A stretch of DNA of 59,283 nucleotides from Methylobacterium sp. J-030 (lineage in GTDB: Bacteria > Pseudomonadota > Alphaproteobacteria > Rhizobiales > Beijerinckiaceae), in NCBI RefSeq assembly GCF_022829545.1, contig NZ_JAKSYM010000168.1, forward strand, positions 1 to 59,283. Direction: 5' to 3'. Under the pieces are notes generated by a model that saw only the letters and a program-made list of their open reading frames with translations, did no database searches and had not been told where the DNA came from. Positions 1-7,718 of this stretch are shown here, piece by piece (the stretch's first letter is position 1; every line of letters begins with the position of its first letter). The position numbers and the translations under genes are program-made.

Positions 1-131
1 CGCTTGCCCCGCGCCTGGACCTTCAGGACGCAGAAGCCGGTCTCGGGGCTGTGAAAGGTGACGCGCTCGATGGTACCGGCCAGCGCCTCGATCTCTGGAC
101 CGGCCGAGCCGGGGAATGCGCGCGCAGCCAC
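1..131 (-). CDS. recD2: RecD2-like ATP-dependent DNA helicase, N-terminal fragment cut by the window edge
   Basis: The minus strand reads about 43 codons from a GTG at 131 to the window edge. The peptide contains GTIERVTFHSPETGFCVLKV, the N-terminal OB-like segment of RecD2/TraA-type SF1B helicases, which unwind DNA 5' to 3'. An in-frame TAG lies 18 bases upstream of the GTG and no ATG is present between them, so GTG is the only usual start. No convincing ribosome site is visible. The HD-domain gene is divergent to it. The remainder of the gene, including the helicase motifs, is outside the window. Confidence 0.6.
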   Translation of the reverse strand, partial: MAARAFPGSAGPEIEALAGTIERVTFHSPETGFCVLKVQARGK

Positions 132-286
132 GGCGGCTATGGGATCCTACGAGCCTGCCTCGGAGATTGACGCCGCGACGCTTTACGAGGCGTTTCAGCA
201 GTATGGGCCGCCGCTCACTTGATGTCATGGTGCTGATCGACTCAGCGGGCAGTGTTGGCGTTCACTCAGTCTGCAAGGCACCAGCC

Positions 287-1135
287 ATGTTCGATGTGAC
301 GAAGATGCTGGCTGACGCGCTGGGCGAGCACCTTGCGCTAACCTACCAGCGTACCTTCGGCAGCCGCGAGCCAAGGTTTGCCGAGGTGATCGAGGCGTCC
401 GCACGCTTGACCATTGAGCGCATCGTCGGCAGCGACGCGCTCTACCACGACGGCGACCACACCGCCCTCGTCACCCTCGTGGCTCAGGACATCCTGCGCG
501 GCCGGTTCCTCGACAAGGGCATCACGCCGGAGGATTGGCTGCACATGATCCTGGCGGCCCTGTACCACGACATCGGCTACGTGCGCGGCGTCTGCTCAGG
601 TGACCGGGCGAACGCCTTCGTCATCGATGCCCAGGGCACCACCATCAGTCTGCCTCGGGGAGCCTCCGACGCAGCGCTGGCGCCCTACCACATCGAGCGC
701 TCGAAGCTGGCAGTGCAGGAGCGCTTCGGTACGAATGACCTCGTCGATGCGCAGCGGGTGATCCGGGCCATCGAGTTGACCCGTTTCCCCGTGCCTGCGG
801 ACGACGAGCATCGGGAGACCGACACCGAAGCCGGCCTGATGCGCGCGGCCGACCTGATCGGGCAACTCGGCGATCCTCTCTACCCACGCAAACTGAACGC
901 GCTGTTCCACGAGTTCGCCGAAATCGGCTTCGACCGCCAGCTTGGCTACGCCGGCCCGGCCGACCTCGCGGAGAGGTATCCGGCATTCTTCTGGGGCAAG
1001 ATCGAGCCGGTCATCGGGGACGCAGTTCGTTTCCTCGATCTAACGGTTGAGGGGCGGAGCTGGGTGGCCAACCTGTACAGTCATGTGTTCGCCATCGAGC
1101 ATGACCGTCGCCGAATGGGTCCTCACTCCGGTTGA
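287..1135 (+). CDS. HD-domain metal-dependent phosphohydrolase
   Basis: A 282-residue protein with the HD hydrolase signature: His58 in YHDGDHT, the HD pair at residues 94-95 in LYHDIGYVRG, and a later acidic residue in RAADLIGQLGDP. Such proteins bind two metals and hydrolyse phosphate esters or nucleotides; the substrate of this subgroup is unknown to me. Closely similar proteins, with the same WLH...CHDIGYVRGVC block and C-terminal YPxFFW and LYSHVF motifs, occur in cyanobacteria and alphaproteobacteria (recalled). I chose the ATG at 287 because AAGG lies about nine bases before it; the frame stays open upstream to 116, but that N-terminus is Arg-rich and overlaps recD2. It stands alone, divergent from recD2. 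Confidence 0.8.
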   Translation: MFDVTKMLADALGEHLALTYQRTFGSREPRFAEVIEASARLTIERIVGSDALYHDGDHTALVTLVAQDILRGRFLDKGITPEDWLHMILAALYHDIGYVRGVCSGDRANAFVIDAQGTTISLPRGASDAALAPYHIERSKLAVQERFGTNDLVDAQRVIRAIELTRFPVPADDEHRETDTEAGLMRAADLIGQLGDPLYPRKLNALFHEFAEIGFDRQLGYAGPADLAERYPAFFWGKIEPVIGDAVRFLDLTVEGRSWVANLYSHVFAIEHDRRRMGPHSG

Positions 1136-1330
1136 GCTATCGGAGTGGCTCTCGACGATATCGGCGCGGGCGATGATAGCGATCAGCAGGTTTCCCCTCG
1201 CGCACGCGAGGCCACATTGTCCAATAAAGTCCGGTACAAGCCGTTACGAAATGTGGGGCATAACGTGGGCTGACTACCTCAGCCGTCCCAATTTTAAGAG
1301 TTAAATCAGTAACTTAGGCCACCTGAGTGG

Positions 1331-1419
1331 CGGAGACGGAGGGATTCGAACCCTCGATACCCATTTCTGGGTATGCTCATTTAGCAAACGAGTGCCTTCA
1401 GCCGCTCGGCCACGTCTCC
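1331..1419 (-). tRNA. tRNA-Ser (GCU anticodon)
   Basis: The minus strand folds as an 89-nt class II tRNA. GGAGACG at the 5' end pairs with CGTCTCC at the 3' end, followed by discriminator G. The anticodon arm CTCGT-TTGCTAA-ATGAG gives anticodon GCU, reading AGC and AGU. The long variable arm (ATACCC/GGGTAT) and the T arm GAGGGTTCGAATCCCTC are intact. CCA is not encoded. Confidence 0.95.
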
Positions 1420-1431
1420 GGCGCCTTGGCT

Positions 1432-2280
1432 CTAGAAGGTCGGGCCGGGCGGGTCAACCCGATCCCGGCGGGCCGCCGCGAGGCGGCGGCGCTCGACGTG
1501 CTTGGCGATGCGCAGATGCCGCGAGATCGCGTAGTTCATCGCCGTCAGGAAGCCGTAGGTGCCCCGCACGAAATGCCGGCGGCCGAGATAGGCCTTCAGG
1601 AAATTGCCCGGCAGCTCGACGAAGACCCGCCAGCGCGGAATCACCACCCCCCGGGCCTCCAGGTCGTCCGCCTGCTGGTCGGAGTAGCGGTTGAGCTTGT
1701 CGAGCTGGTCGCCGAGCGAGCGAACCGAGAAATGGTGGATCACGCCCCTGAGCCGCCCCGGCGTTACCCCCGGCTCCAGCGCCACCCGGTCGTGGACCGG
1801 GGAGGCGGCGTAGCGGCCCCGGTCCTTCCGGTAGAGCCGCACCGGGGTCAGCGTATAGGCGAGCGGGTGCGGGCGCGCCTCGCCCGGAAAGATCTCGGCG
1901 ATGCCGATCCGCCACGCCGGCCGGCGCGGCTCGCCCGCCGCGAACAGGGCCCGGATCTGCCGCGAAAGATCCGCCGGCACCACCTCGTCGGCGTCGAGGT
2001 TCAGGAGCCAGACGTGGCGGCACTGCTCCTCGGCGAAGCGCTTCTGCGGCCCGTAGCCCGGCCAGGGGTTGTGGATCACCCGCGCGCCGAGCGATTGGGC
2101 CAGCGCCTGCGTGCCGTCGGTCGAGCCCGAATCGACGACCACGAGGTCGTCGGTCAGGTCGCGCACCGCCCTGAGCGTCGCGCCGATCCGATCCGCCTCG
2201 TTGTACGCGATGACGAAGATCGACAGGGGGAGCGGACCGGCCGCGCTTGCCGCCAGGGCGCCTGTCGGCGCGCCGCTCAC
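1432..2280 (-). CDS. Family 2 glycosyltransferase
   Basis: A 282-residue GT-A glycosyltransferase. The start of the family 2 fold is clear: LSIFVIAYNEADRIGATLRA, then VVVDSGSTDGT, and NLDADEVVP, whose DAD-like acidic motif binds the metal and nucleotide sugar. The C-terminal half is rich in Arg and aromatic residues, as in the LPS core and Kdo-transfer type members of this family. The GTG start at 2280 overlaps the lysA TGA as GTGA, so translation is coupled to lysA. The sugar and acceptor cannot be read from the sequence; a role in lipopolysaccharide or exopolysaccharide assembly at the inner face of the membrane is likely. Confidence 0.82.
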   Translation of the reverse strand: MSGAPTGALAASAAGPLPLSIFVIAYNEADRIGATLRAVRDLTDDLVVVDSGSTDGTQALAQSLGARVIHNPWPGYGPQKRFAEEQCRHVWLLNLDADEVVPADLSRQIRALFAAGEPRRPAWRIGIAEIFPGEARPHPLAYTLTPVRLYRKDRGRYAASPVHDRVALEPGVTPGRLRGVIHHFSVRSLGDQLDKLNRYSDQQADDLEARGVVIPRWRVFVELPGNFLKAYLGRRHFVRGTYGFLTAMNYAISRHLRIAKHVERRRLAAARRDRVDPPGPTF

Positions 2281-3545
2281 GCCAGCCAGTCCGGCACCCG
2301 GTCGAGGGCGACGAGCGCCTCGACCGCGACGCGCGGGCGCACGATCGCGGCCTGGCCGGCCCGCACCAGAACCTCCGGCACCAGCGGCCGGGTGTTGTAG
2401 GTGCAGGACTGGACCGCCCCGTAGGCGCCCGCGCTCATCACGGCGATCAGGTTGCCGGCCTGCACCTCCGGCATCTCGCGGTTGAGGGCGAGATAGTCGC
2501 CGCTCTCGCAGACCGGGCCGACCACGTCGGCGACCATCCGCGGCGTGTCGGGCCCCGGCTCGGCGACGGGGCGCAGGCCGTGATAGGCCTCGTACAGGGT
2601 CGGGCGGATCAGGTCGTTCATCGCCGCGTCGACGATCACGAAGGTGCGGCCTTCGCTGTGCTTCACGTAGAGCACCCGGGTCACCAGAATGCCGGCATTG
2701 CCGGCGATCATCCGGCCGATCTCGAAGACCGGGCGCAGGCCGAGCGGCGCGAAATGCGGCCGCAGGGTCGCGGCCAGCGCCGCCGGGTCGGGGGGCGGGG
2801 CGTTGTCGTCTCGGTAGGGGATGCCGAGGCCGCCGCCGAAATCGATGTGGCGGAGCGGGTGGCCCGCCGCCATCAGGTCCCGGGCGAGACCGGCCAGCAG
2901 CCGCGCCGCGTCCGCGAAGGGGGCGAGATCGGTGATCTGGCTGCCGATATGCATGTCGACGCCGTGCACCGCGAGGCCCGGGAGCGCCGCCGCCGCTCGG
3001 TAGACCGCCGGCGCCCGGGTGATCGGGATGCCGAACTTGTTCTCGTACTTGCCGGTGGAGATCTTGGCGTGGGTGCCGGCATCCACGTCCGGATTCACCC
3101 GGATCGAGACCGGCGCCGTGCGGCCGAGCGCCGTGGCGGTCGCGGAGAGGGCCGCGAGTTCCGGCTCGCTCTCCACGTTGAAGCAGTAGATGCCGGCATT
3201 CAGCGCCGCCTCCATCTCGGCGCGGGTCTTGCCGACGCCGGAGAAGACGATCTTGGCCGGATCGACCCCCGCCGCCAGGGCCCGGTGCAGCTCGCCGCCC
3301 GAGACGATGTCCATCCCGGCGCCCTGGCGCGCGAGGGTGCGCAGCACCGCCTGGTTGGAATTCGCCTTCATGGCGAAGCAGACCAGGGCGTCGTCCCCCG
3401 CGAAGGCCTCGGCGAAGACGCGGTAGTGCCGCTCCAGCGTGGCGGTGCTGTAGCAGTAGAACGGGGTGCCGACCTCCGCGGCGAGGTCCGTCAGGTCGAC
3501 GTCCTCGGCGTGCAGCCGGCCGTCGCGGTAGTGGAAATGGTGCAT
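2277..3545 (-). CDS. lysA: Diaminopimelate decarboxylase
   Basis: This 422-residue PLP enzyme decarboxylates meso-diaminopimelate to L-lysine, the last step of lysine biosynthesis. It has the expected length. The PLP lysine is Lys60 in CFAMKANSN. The phosphate-binding GGGLGIPY and the active-site cysteine in VCESGDYLALNR are present, as is HIGSQI in the barrel. It follows an LptM-like lipoprotein gene by about 90 bases and is coupled by a 4-base overlap to the glycosyltransferase. lptM-lysA is a usual alphaproteobacterial order, but the argH gene often found upstream is not here. Confidence 0.95.
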   Translation of the reverse strand: MHHFHYRDGRLHAEDVDLTDLAAEVGTPFYCYSTATLERHYRVFAEAFAGDDALVCFAMKANSNQAVLRTLARQGAGMDIVSGGELHRALAAGVDPAKIVFSGVGKTRAEMEAALNAGIYCFNVESEPELAALSATATALGRTAPVSIRVNPDVDAGTHAKISTGKYENKFGIPITRAPAVYRAAAALPGLAVHGVDMHIGSQITDLAPFADAARLLAGLARDLMAAGHPLRHIDFGGGLGIPYRDDNAPPPDPAALAATLRPHFAPLGLRPVFEIGRMIAGNAGILVTRVLYVKHSEGRTFVIVDAAMNDLIRPTLYEAYHGLRPVAEPGPDTPRMVADVVGPVCESGDYLALNREMPEVQAGNLIAVMSAGAYGAVQSCTYNTRPLVPEVLVRAGQAAIVRPRVAVEALVALDRVPDWLA

Positions 3546-3635
3546 CTCGGCCGTGTCTCGTCTGGCACCGGGGAGGCGTGTTTCCCGTGAAACATCCGGA
3601 CTCGGACGGCGATACGGGGACCCGGCTCCCGCCCT

Positions 3636-3989
3636 CTACAGCAGCGGATCCAGAATGAAAGGTTCCTTCGGCACGCGGTAGCCCCGTCGTGCGCCGCGGC
3701 TGGTCTGCACCGGCGCATCGGTGCCGCCCGGCGGCACGGCCGCCGTCGACAGCTCGTCCCCGGCGCGGACCGAGGCCGGGTCCGGCTCCGGCGCACCGCC
3801 GCCGAGGCCGACCGAAACCGGCAGGGTCCGGCGGCCGTTCACCGTGTCGGAGCCCGCCGGCGCGGCGGTCGCTGCGGCGGGCGCGGTGGTCTGGGGCGGT
3901 TCCAGGGCGCCGCGCCGCCCGCAGGCGGAGAGCGCCAGGGCGGCAAGGCCGGACGCGGCGAGGATCTTCAGGGCGGGGTTCGACAACAT
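3636..3989 (-). CDS. lptM: Small LptM-like lipoprotein
   Basis: A 117-residue lipoprotein. A short hydrophobic signal peptide (ILAASGLAALAL) ends in the lipobox LSAC, followed by GRRGALE, the CGRRGxLE start typical of LptM/YifL. In E. coli this lipoprotein helps mature the LptD/E lipopolysaccharide translocon; the role is transferred by motif and by its position before lysA. The rest is Pro/Ala-rich with a C-terminal YRVPKEPFILDPLL end, common in the alphaproteobacterial version. ATG at 3989 puts the signal peptide at the N-terminus; an in-frame upstream ATG at 4016 would add nine residues. Confidence 0.75.
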   Translation of the reverse strand: MLSNPALKILAASGLAALALSACGRRGALEPPQTTAPAAATAAPAGSDTVNGRRTLPVSVGLGGGAPEPDPASVRAGDELSTAAVPPGGTDAPVQTSRGARRGYRVPKEPFILDPLL

Positions 3990-4105
3990 CGCGCGCGGGT
4001 CCGGCGGTCTCGGCACCGGCGCGCGGGCGCCGGCGGGAGCCCGAGCTTAGCGGTTGCGGCGCACGGGCGCGAGCGCGCGGCCGCAACAGAGCAGGGCTGC
4101 CGGCT

Positions 4106-4408
4106 TCAGCCGCGGCGTTCCTTGCTGCCCTGGGCGCCCTGACGGCCCTTGGCGGGGGTGTTCTGCTTCTGCTCGGCCTCGTAGGCGTCGATCGCGCGGC
4201 GGCAGTTCTCGCTGAGCTTCTTCCAGTTCTTCTGGAAGCAGGCATCGGTGGCCGGATCGTCGGGGGCCAGGTTGCCGCAATAGCTCAGGTAGTCGCCGGT
4301 GCAGTACTTCTTCAGGGTCTCGTTGCCGCGCTTCGACTGTTGGGCCGCGGCCGGCAGCGTCAGGGCAGTGGCCGCCGCGACGGCGAGGACGATTGGCTTC
4401 AGGCGCAT
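4106..4408 (-). CDS. Secreted cysteine-rich-repeat protein
   Basis: A 100-residue protein with a signal peptide (PIVLAVAAATALTLPAAAQ) and one copy of a four-cysteine module: YCTGDYLSYCGNL, then DACFQKNWKKLSENCRRA. The spacing fits the Cys-rich repeat known from GLG1-type proteins, which small alphaproteobacterial periplasmic proteins share. The C-terminus is basic and Gln/Lys-rich. No enzymatic residues are evident and the function is unknown. An in-frame ATG 15 bases upstream (4423) is possible; 4408 gives a cleaner signal peptide. Confidence 0.7.
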   Translation of the reverse strand: MRLKPIVLAVAAATALTLPAAAQQSKRGNETLKKYCTGDYLSYCGNLAPDDPATDACFQKNWKKLSENCRRAIDAYEAEQKQNTPAKGRQGAQGSKERRG

Positions 4409-4534
4409 GGGTATCCGTACCATTGGTCGACAATGAACAGTGCAGAACGCGTCGGCGCTGCGATGGGGCCTTCGCGTGGTCGAAACAAGGCGGGCGGCGC
4501 GGGTTTCCGCGCCGGGTCCGGCCGGTGGGTTCGG

Positions 4535-5239
4535 TCAGACGCGCTCGGGCTGCGGCACCGGGTAGGCCGCCCGGGGCATCCGGCCCTGGCTGGTCACGGC
4601 GTCGGCCACCTCGGCGATTCGCCGGCGCAGATCCGCGTTCTCCCGCTCGATGCCGGCCTGCCGGTCCGCCGATCGGTCCGCCAGCGTCAGGGCCAGGGCC
4701 TCCTCGGCCGCCCGGAGGCTTGCGCGCAGGTCGTCGCGCTCGGCCGTCACGGCATCCGGGTCGGCCGCTCGGGATCCCGCCTGCCGCAGGCCCAGGAGCG
4801 TGTCGAGGAGGTCGGCATGGGCCTCCTCAAGGGCCTGGAGCGTGGCGAGACTCGCGGTACCGTCCTCGCTGGCCAGCGCGAGCTCGGTTTCGAGCTCGCG
4901 GGTCTTGGCCTGAACCTGGGCGATCTCGGCGTCCCGGGCCGCGACGTCGCGGGCCAGCGCGGCGACCCGCATCGTGCCGGCGCCGAGCGCCGCCATCTCG
5001 GCCTGGCGCTTGGCCTCCGCGGTCTCGGCCCTGCGCTCCAGGCGGCGCTGCTGGACGGCGAACTGCGCGCGCAGGAAGTCGCGCTCGGCGGCGATCTCGG
5101 CCGGCGAGAGGGGCAGGCGCGCCTCGGCCCGCCGCCGGGCCAGCCGGGCGGCGCGGGCATTGAGCGCCGGCAGCAGCAGCAGGCCGAGCAGGCTCGCCGC
5201 CAGGAAGCCCAGCGCGAAGATCATCACCGCTTCGATCAC
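4535..5239 (-). CDS. Membrane-anchored coiled-coil protein of unknown function
   Basis: A 234-residue protein with one N-terminal transmembrane helix (residues about 3-26, MIFALGFLAASLLGLLLLPA) followed by a basic stop-transfer stretch. Then comes the block LPLSPAEIAAERDFLRAQFA, conserved in a hypothetical family of Rhizobiales as I recall it. Most of the remainder (residues 60-215) has heptad-like Ala/Leu/Glu/Arg composition and should form a coiled coil facing the cytoplasm. No catalytic motif is visible. It is a single gene. Confidence 0.75.
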   Translation of the reverse strand: MIEAVMIFALGFLAASLLGLLLLPALNARAARLARRRAEARLPLSPAEIAAERDFLRAQFAVQQRRLERRAETAEAKRQAEMAALGAGTMRVAALARDVAARDAEIAQVQAKTRELETELALASEDGTASLATLQALEEAHADLLDTLLGLRQAGSRAADPDAVTAERDDLRASLRAAEEALALTLADRSADRQAGIERENADLRRRIAEVADAVTSQGRMPRAAYPVPQPERV

Positions 5240-5333
5240 GAGGGAACAGCCCGCGCATCCGGCCGGACGACCCGGCCCGCCTTTACTCTAGCCCAGGTTG
5301 ATCGGAAGGGTGAAATCCGATCTCGCCATTCCA

Positions 5334-5957
5334 TCAGAACGGGTTCCAGGTCGGCTCCCGGGTGAACTTCAGATAGCCGACATTGATCCCCAGCCGGGCG
5401 CCCACGCCGCTGCGGATCGGCACCACGACGATCCGGTCGTTGACCACCGCGGTCATGCCGAAGCCGCCGACGAGGTAGGCCGAGCCGTCGATGCCGGCGA
5501 AGCGCCGGTACAGGTCGCGCACGTTCGGCAGGTTGTAGACGAGCATCATGGTGCGCGCGCCGTCGCCGCCGACGTCGAAGCCGACCGACGGCCCCTGCCA
5601 GTAGATGCGCCGCTGGCCGGCATTGCGGGTGTAGAGCGTGCCCTCGCCGTAGCGGACGCCGGCCACCACCGCGCCGCCGCCCTCCTGGCCGAGGATGTAG
5701 CCGTTCGGCTCACCCCAGCGCCGGCCCGCCTCCTCGACGGTCAGCGCGAGCCCGCGGGAGACCGAGCCGAAGAACCGGTGGCCCGATTCCACGATCTCGC
5801 CGGGGCGGAAGGTCTCGGGGGTGTCGGCATCCTCGCCGCGCGCCAGGGCGGTTCCCGGGATGCCGAGGGGGGCGCCCAGGGGCGCGCCGAGCGCCAGGGC
5901 GAGGCCCGCGCGCAGCAGGCGGCGCCGGTCGGGGCCGTGATCGTCTCGTGCCGTCAT
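5334..5957 (-). CDS. eipA: EipA/DUF1134 envelope integrity protein
   Basis: A 207-residue exported protein. After a twin-Arg-like basic start (RRRLL) and hydrophobic segment, the mature part carries the DUF1134 signature: GHRFFGSVSRGLALTVEEA, GRRWGEPNGYILGQEGGGA and VGFDVGGDGARTMMLVYNL. In Brucella the family member EipA is a periplasmic beta-barrel protein needed for envelope integrity. The ATG at 5957 is preceded by GGAG at good distance, which decides it over upstream open frame. It is divergent from the YHS protein. Confidence 0.85.
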   Translation of the reverse strand: MTARDDHGPDRRRLLRAGLALALGAPLGAPLGIPGTALARGEDADTPETFRPGEIVESGHRFFGSVSRGLALTVEEAGRRWGEPNGYILGQEGGGAVVAGVRYGEGTLYTRNAGQRRIYWQGPSVGFDVGGDGARTMMLVYNLPNVRDLYRRFAGIDGSAYLVGGFGMTAVVNDRIVVVPIRSGVGARLGINVGYLKFTREPTWNPF

Positions 5958-6119
5958 CGTTGTCTCCTCGCCCGGTTCGATTATCGGTTCGTGCGATGGA
6001 TCTGTGCCGCGCTCTCGTCCCGCCCGGCCGGCACCGGCTGCGGCCCGGGGGGCTCGTCCCTCCGGGTCCACGGGGATCCGGTCGGATGAGTCGGAACAGC
6101 TTCCGGGGGAATTCGCAAG

Positions 6120-6629
6120 ATGTGGTTAACGCGTCCCGACCCCGCAGCCCGCAGCCCGCGCCGGTCGGGCAGAGCCCGCGCGGTCGCCGTCTGCGCCGCC
6201 CTGCTGCTGGCCCGGCCGGCCGCGGGCGAGCCCGTGGGGGCGCCGATCGCGCTGCTGACGCTCAACGGCTTCGATCCGGTCAGCTATTTCCTGGAGGGCG
6301 GCCCGCAAGCCGGGACGGGCCGGTTCGAGTTCACCTGGGGCGGGCGGGTCTGGCGCTTCGCCAGCGGCGCCAACCGCGCGGCCTTCCGGGACGATCCAGC
6401 CGCCTACGCCCCGCGGCTGGGGGGCTACGACGCCGCCGGGATCCTCGAGGGCCGGCTGGTGGATGCCGATCCCCTGGTCTTCGCGGTGATCGGCGAGCGG
6501 CTCTACCTGTTCCGCGACGCGGGGCGCCGGGCCCGCTTCCTGGCCGATTCCGCTCTGGCCGCGCAGGCGGAGGCGGCCTGGCCGGGTCTGCGCGACCAGA
6601 TGGACGGGCCGCCTAAGACGCCGCGCTGA
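6120..6629 (+). CDS. Exported YHS-domain protein
   Basis: A 169-residue protein with an N-terminal signal (AVAVCAALLLARPAAG) and a YHS domain at residues about 45-95: NGFDPVSYFLEGG, FTWGGRVWRFAS, NRAAFRDDPAAYAPRLGGY. YHS domains bind metals, mainly copper or haem-related ligands, but many exported ones have no assigned task. The gene ends 16 bases inside the 3' end of the convergent cysQ-like gene. Confidence 0.75.
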   Translation: MWLTRPDPAARSPRRSGRARAVAVCAALLLARPAAGEPVGAPIALLTLNGFDPVSYFLEGGPQAGTGRFEFTWGGRVWRFASGANRAAFRDDPAAYAPRLGGYDAAGILEGRLVDADPLVFAVIGERLYLFRDAGRRARFLADSALAAQAEAAWPGLRDQMDGPPKTPR

Positions 6630-7503
6630 GCGTCGGGCGGCCGGCGCCGCGGGTCCCGCAGGAGGCGGGCAGGGTGAGGCGCGGGGCCAGGGACGGGTCG
6701 CCGAGCGCCGCGAAGGGTCCGTTGCGGTGGTCTGACCCGTGCCGGCCGTAGCGGATCGGGCCGCCCCCCGGCACCACCACGCAGCCCCCGGCGGCCGCCA
6801 CGATGTGGTCGCCGGCGGCCGTGTCCCATTCCATGGTCGGGCCGCAGCGCACGTAGAGGTCGGCCTCGCCGGCGGCGATCAGGCCGAACTTGAGGGCGGA
6901 GCCGACCTGTCGCGTCTCCATCACGGGGAGGGCGGCGAGGCAGGTGTCGGTCGCGGCGTCGCCGTGCCGCCGACTGCCGAGCGCCAGGAGGCCGGCCGCC
7001 GGCACGGTCCGGGCGTGCACCGGATGCCCGGCGCCGGGGCGCCCGGCCACGACCGGGGCCTCGACGGCCGCGGTGCCCGCCCACCAGACCCGGTCGAGAC
7101 CCGGCGCCGCCAGGGCCGCCGCCACCGGGCGCTCGCCCGCCACCAGGGCGATGTTGACCGAGTAGTCGGGCGTGCCGGCCAGGAAGTCGCGGGTGCCGTC
7201 CAGGGGATCGACCAGGAAGAAGGTCCCGACCGCCGCCGCCGCGGCGCCCTCGGCCCGCGCGGCGGCCGCGCGCTCCTCGGCCACGACCGCGATGCCGGGG
7301 AACCGCTCGGCCAGGGCGGCGACGATCAGATCCTCGGCCTCGACGTCGGCGGCGCTCCACGGGGAGCCGTCCGGTTTCAGGGCGTGGGGGCAGGGACCCC
7401 GGTGGTAGCGGCGCAGGATCTCGCCCGCCGCGCAGGCGATCTCGGCGAGCGCCGCGGCAATCCGCTCGCGCTCCGGTCCCGAGATCGTCGCCGCGCTTGT
7501 CAT
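6613..7503 (-). CDS. cysQ: Inositol monophosphatase family protein, probable 3'(2'),5'-bisphosphate nucleotidase
   Basis: A 296-residue Mg/Li-sensitive phosphatase fold. VDPLDGTRDF is the metal-binding motif, VVAEERAAA the upstream Glu pair, and EWDTAAGDHIVAAAGG the C-terminal motif. CysQ hydrolyses adenosine 3',5'-bisphosphate to AMP, recycling a by-product of sulfate assimilation; an inositol-phosphatase role is the alternative. ATG at 7503 follows GGGAGGG, an excellent ribosome site. Confidence 0.8.
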   Translation of the reverse strand: MTSAATISGPERERIAAALAEIACAAGEILRRYHRGPCPHALKPDGSPWSAADVEAEDLIVAALAERFPGIAVVAEERAAAARAEGAAAAAVGTFFLVDPLDGTRDFLAGTPDYSVNIALVAGERPVAAALAAPGLDRVWWAGTAAVEAPVVAGRPGAGHPVHARTVPAAGLLALGSRRHGDAATDTCLAALPVMETRQVGSALKFGLIAAGEADLYVRCGPTMEWDTAAGDHIVAAAGGCVVVPGGGPIRYGRHGSDHRNGPFAALGDPSLAPRLTLPASCGTRGAGRPTLSAAS

Positions 7504-7718
7504 CGTCCCTCCCGAGACCCCTTTGCATGCCCGAGCGGACGCGGGATGTCGACGGTTTTCCGTACGGATCGCCCCGGGGAGGATGCGGGTGCTGCTCAAT
7601 CGTCCCGCCGCGGCCGCATTCCGGCGAACCGCCCGGCAGCCTGCTCCGCCGTCCGCAGCAGGTCCGTTCAGGCATCGGGCGGATTCCCGGCCTCGAGCAT
7701 GCCGGCAAAGGTGGCGCG

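Noticed and set aside
1432..4245. A very long open frame on the minus strand covering glycosyltransferase, lysA and lipoprotein genes
   Set aside because: Only its 3' part (the glycosyltransferase) shows a protein family; the rest is out-of-frame reading of lysA and neighbours, a usual effect of high GC.
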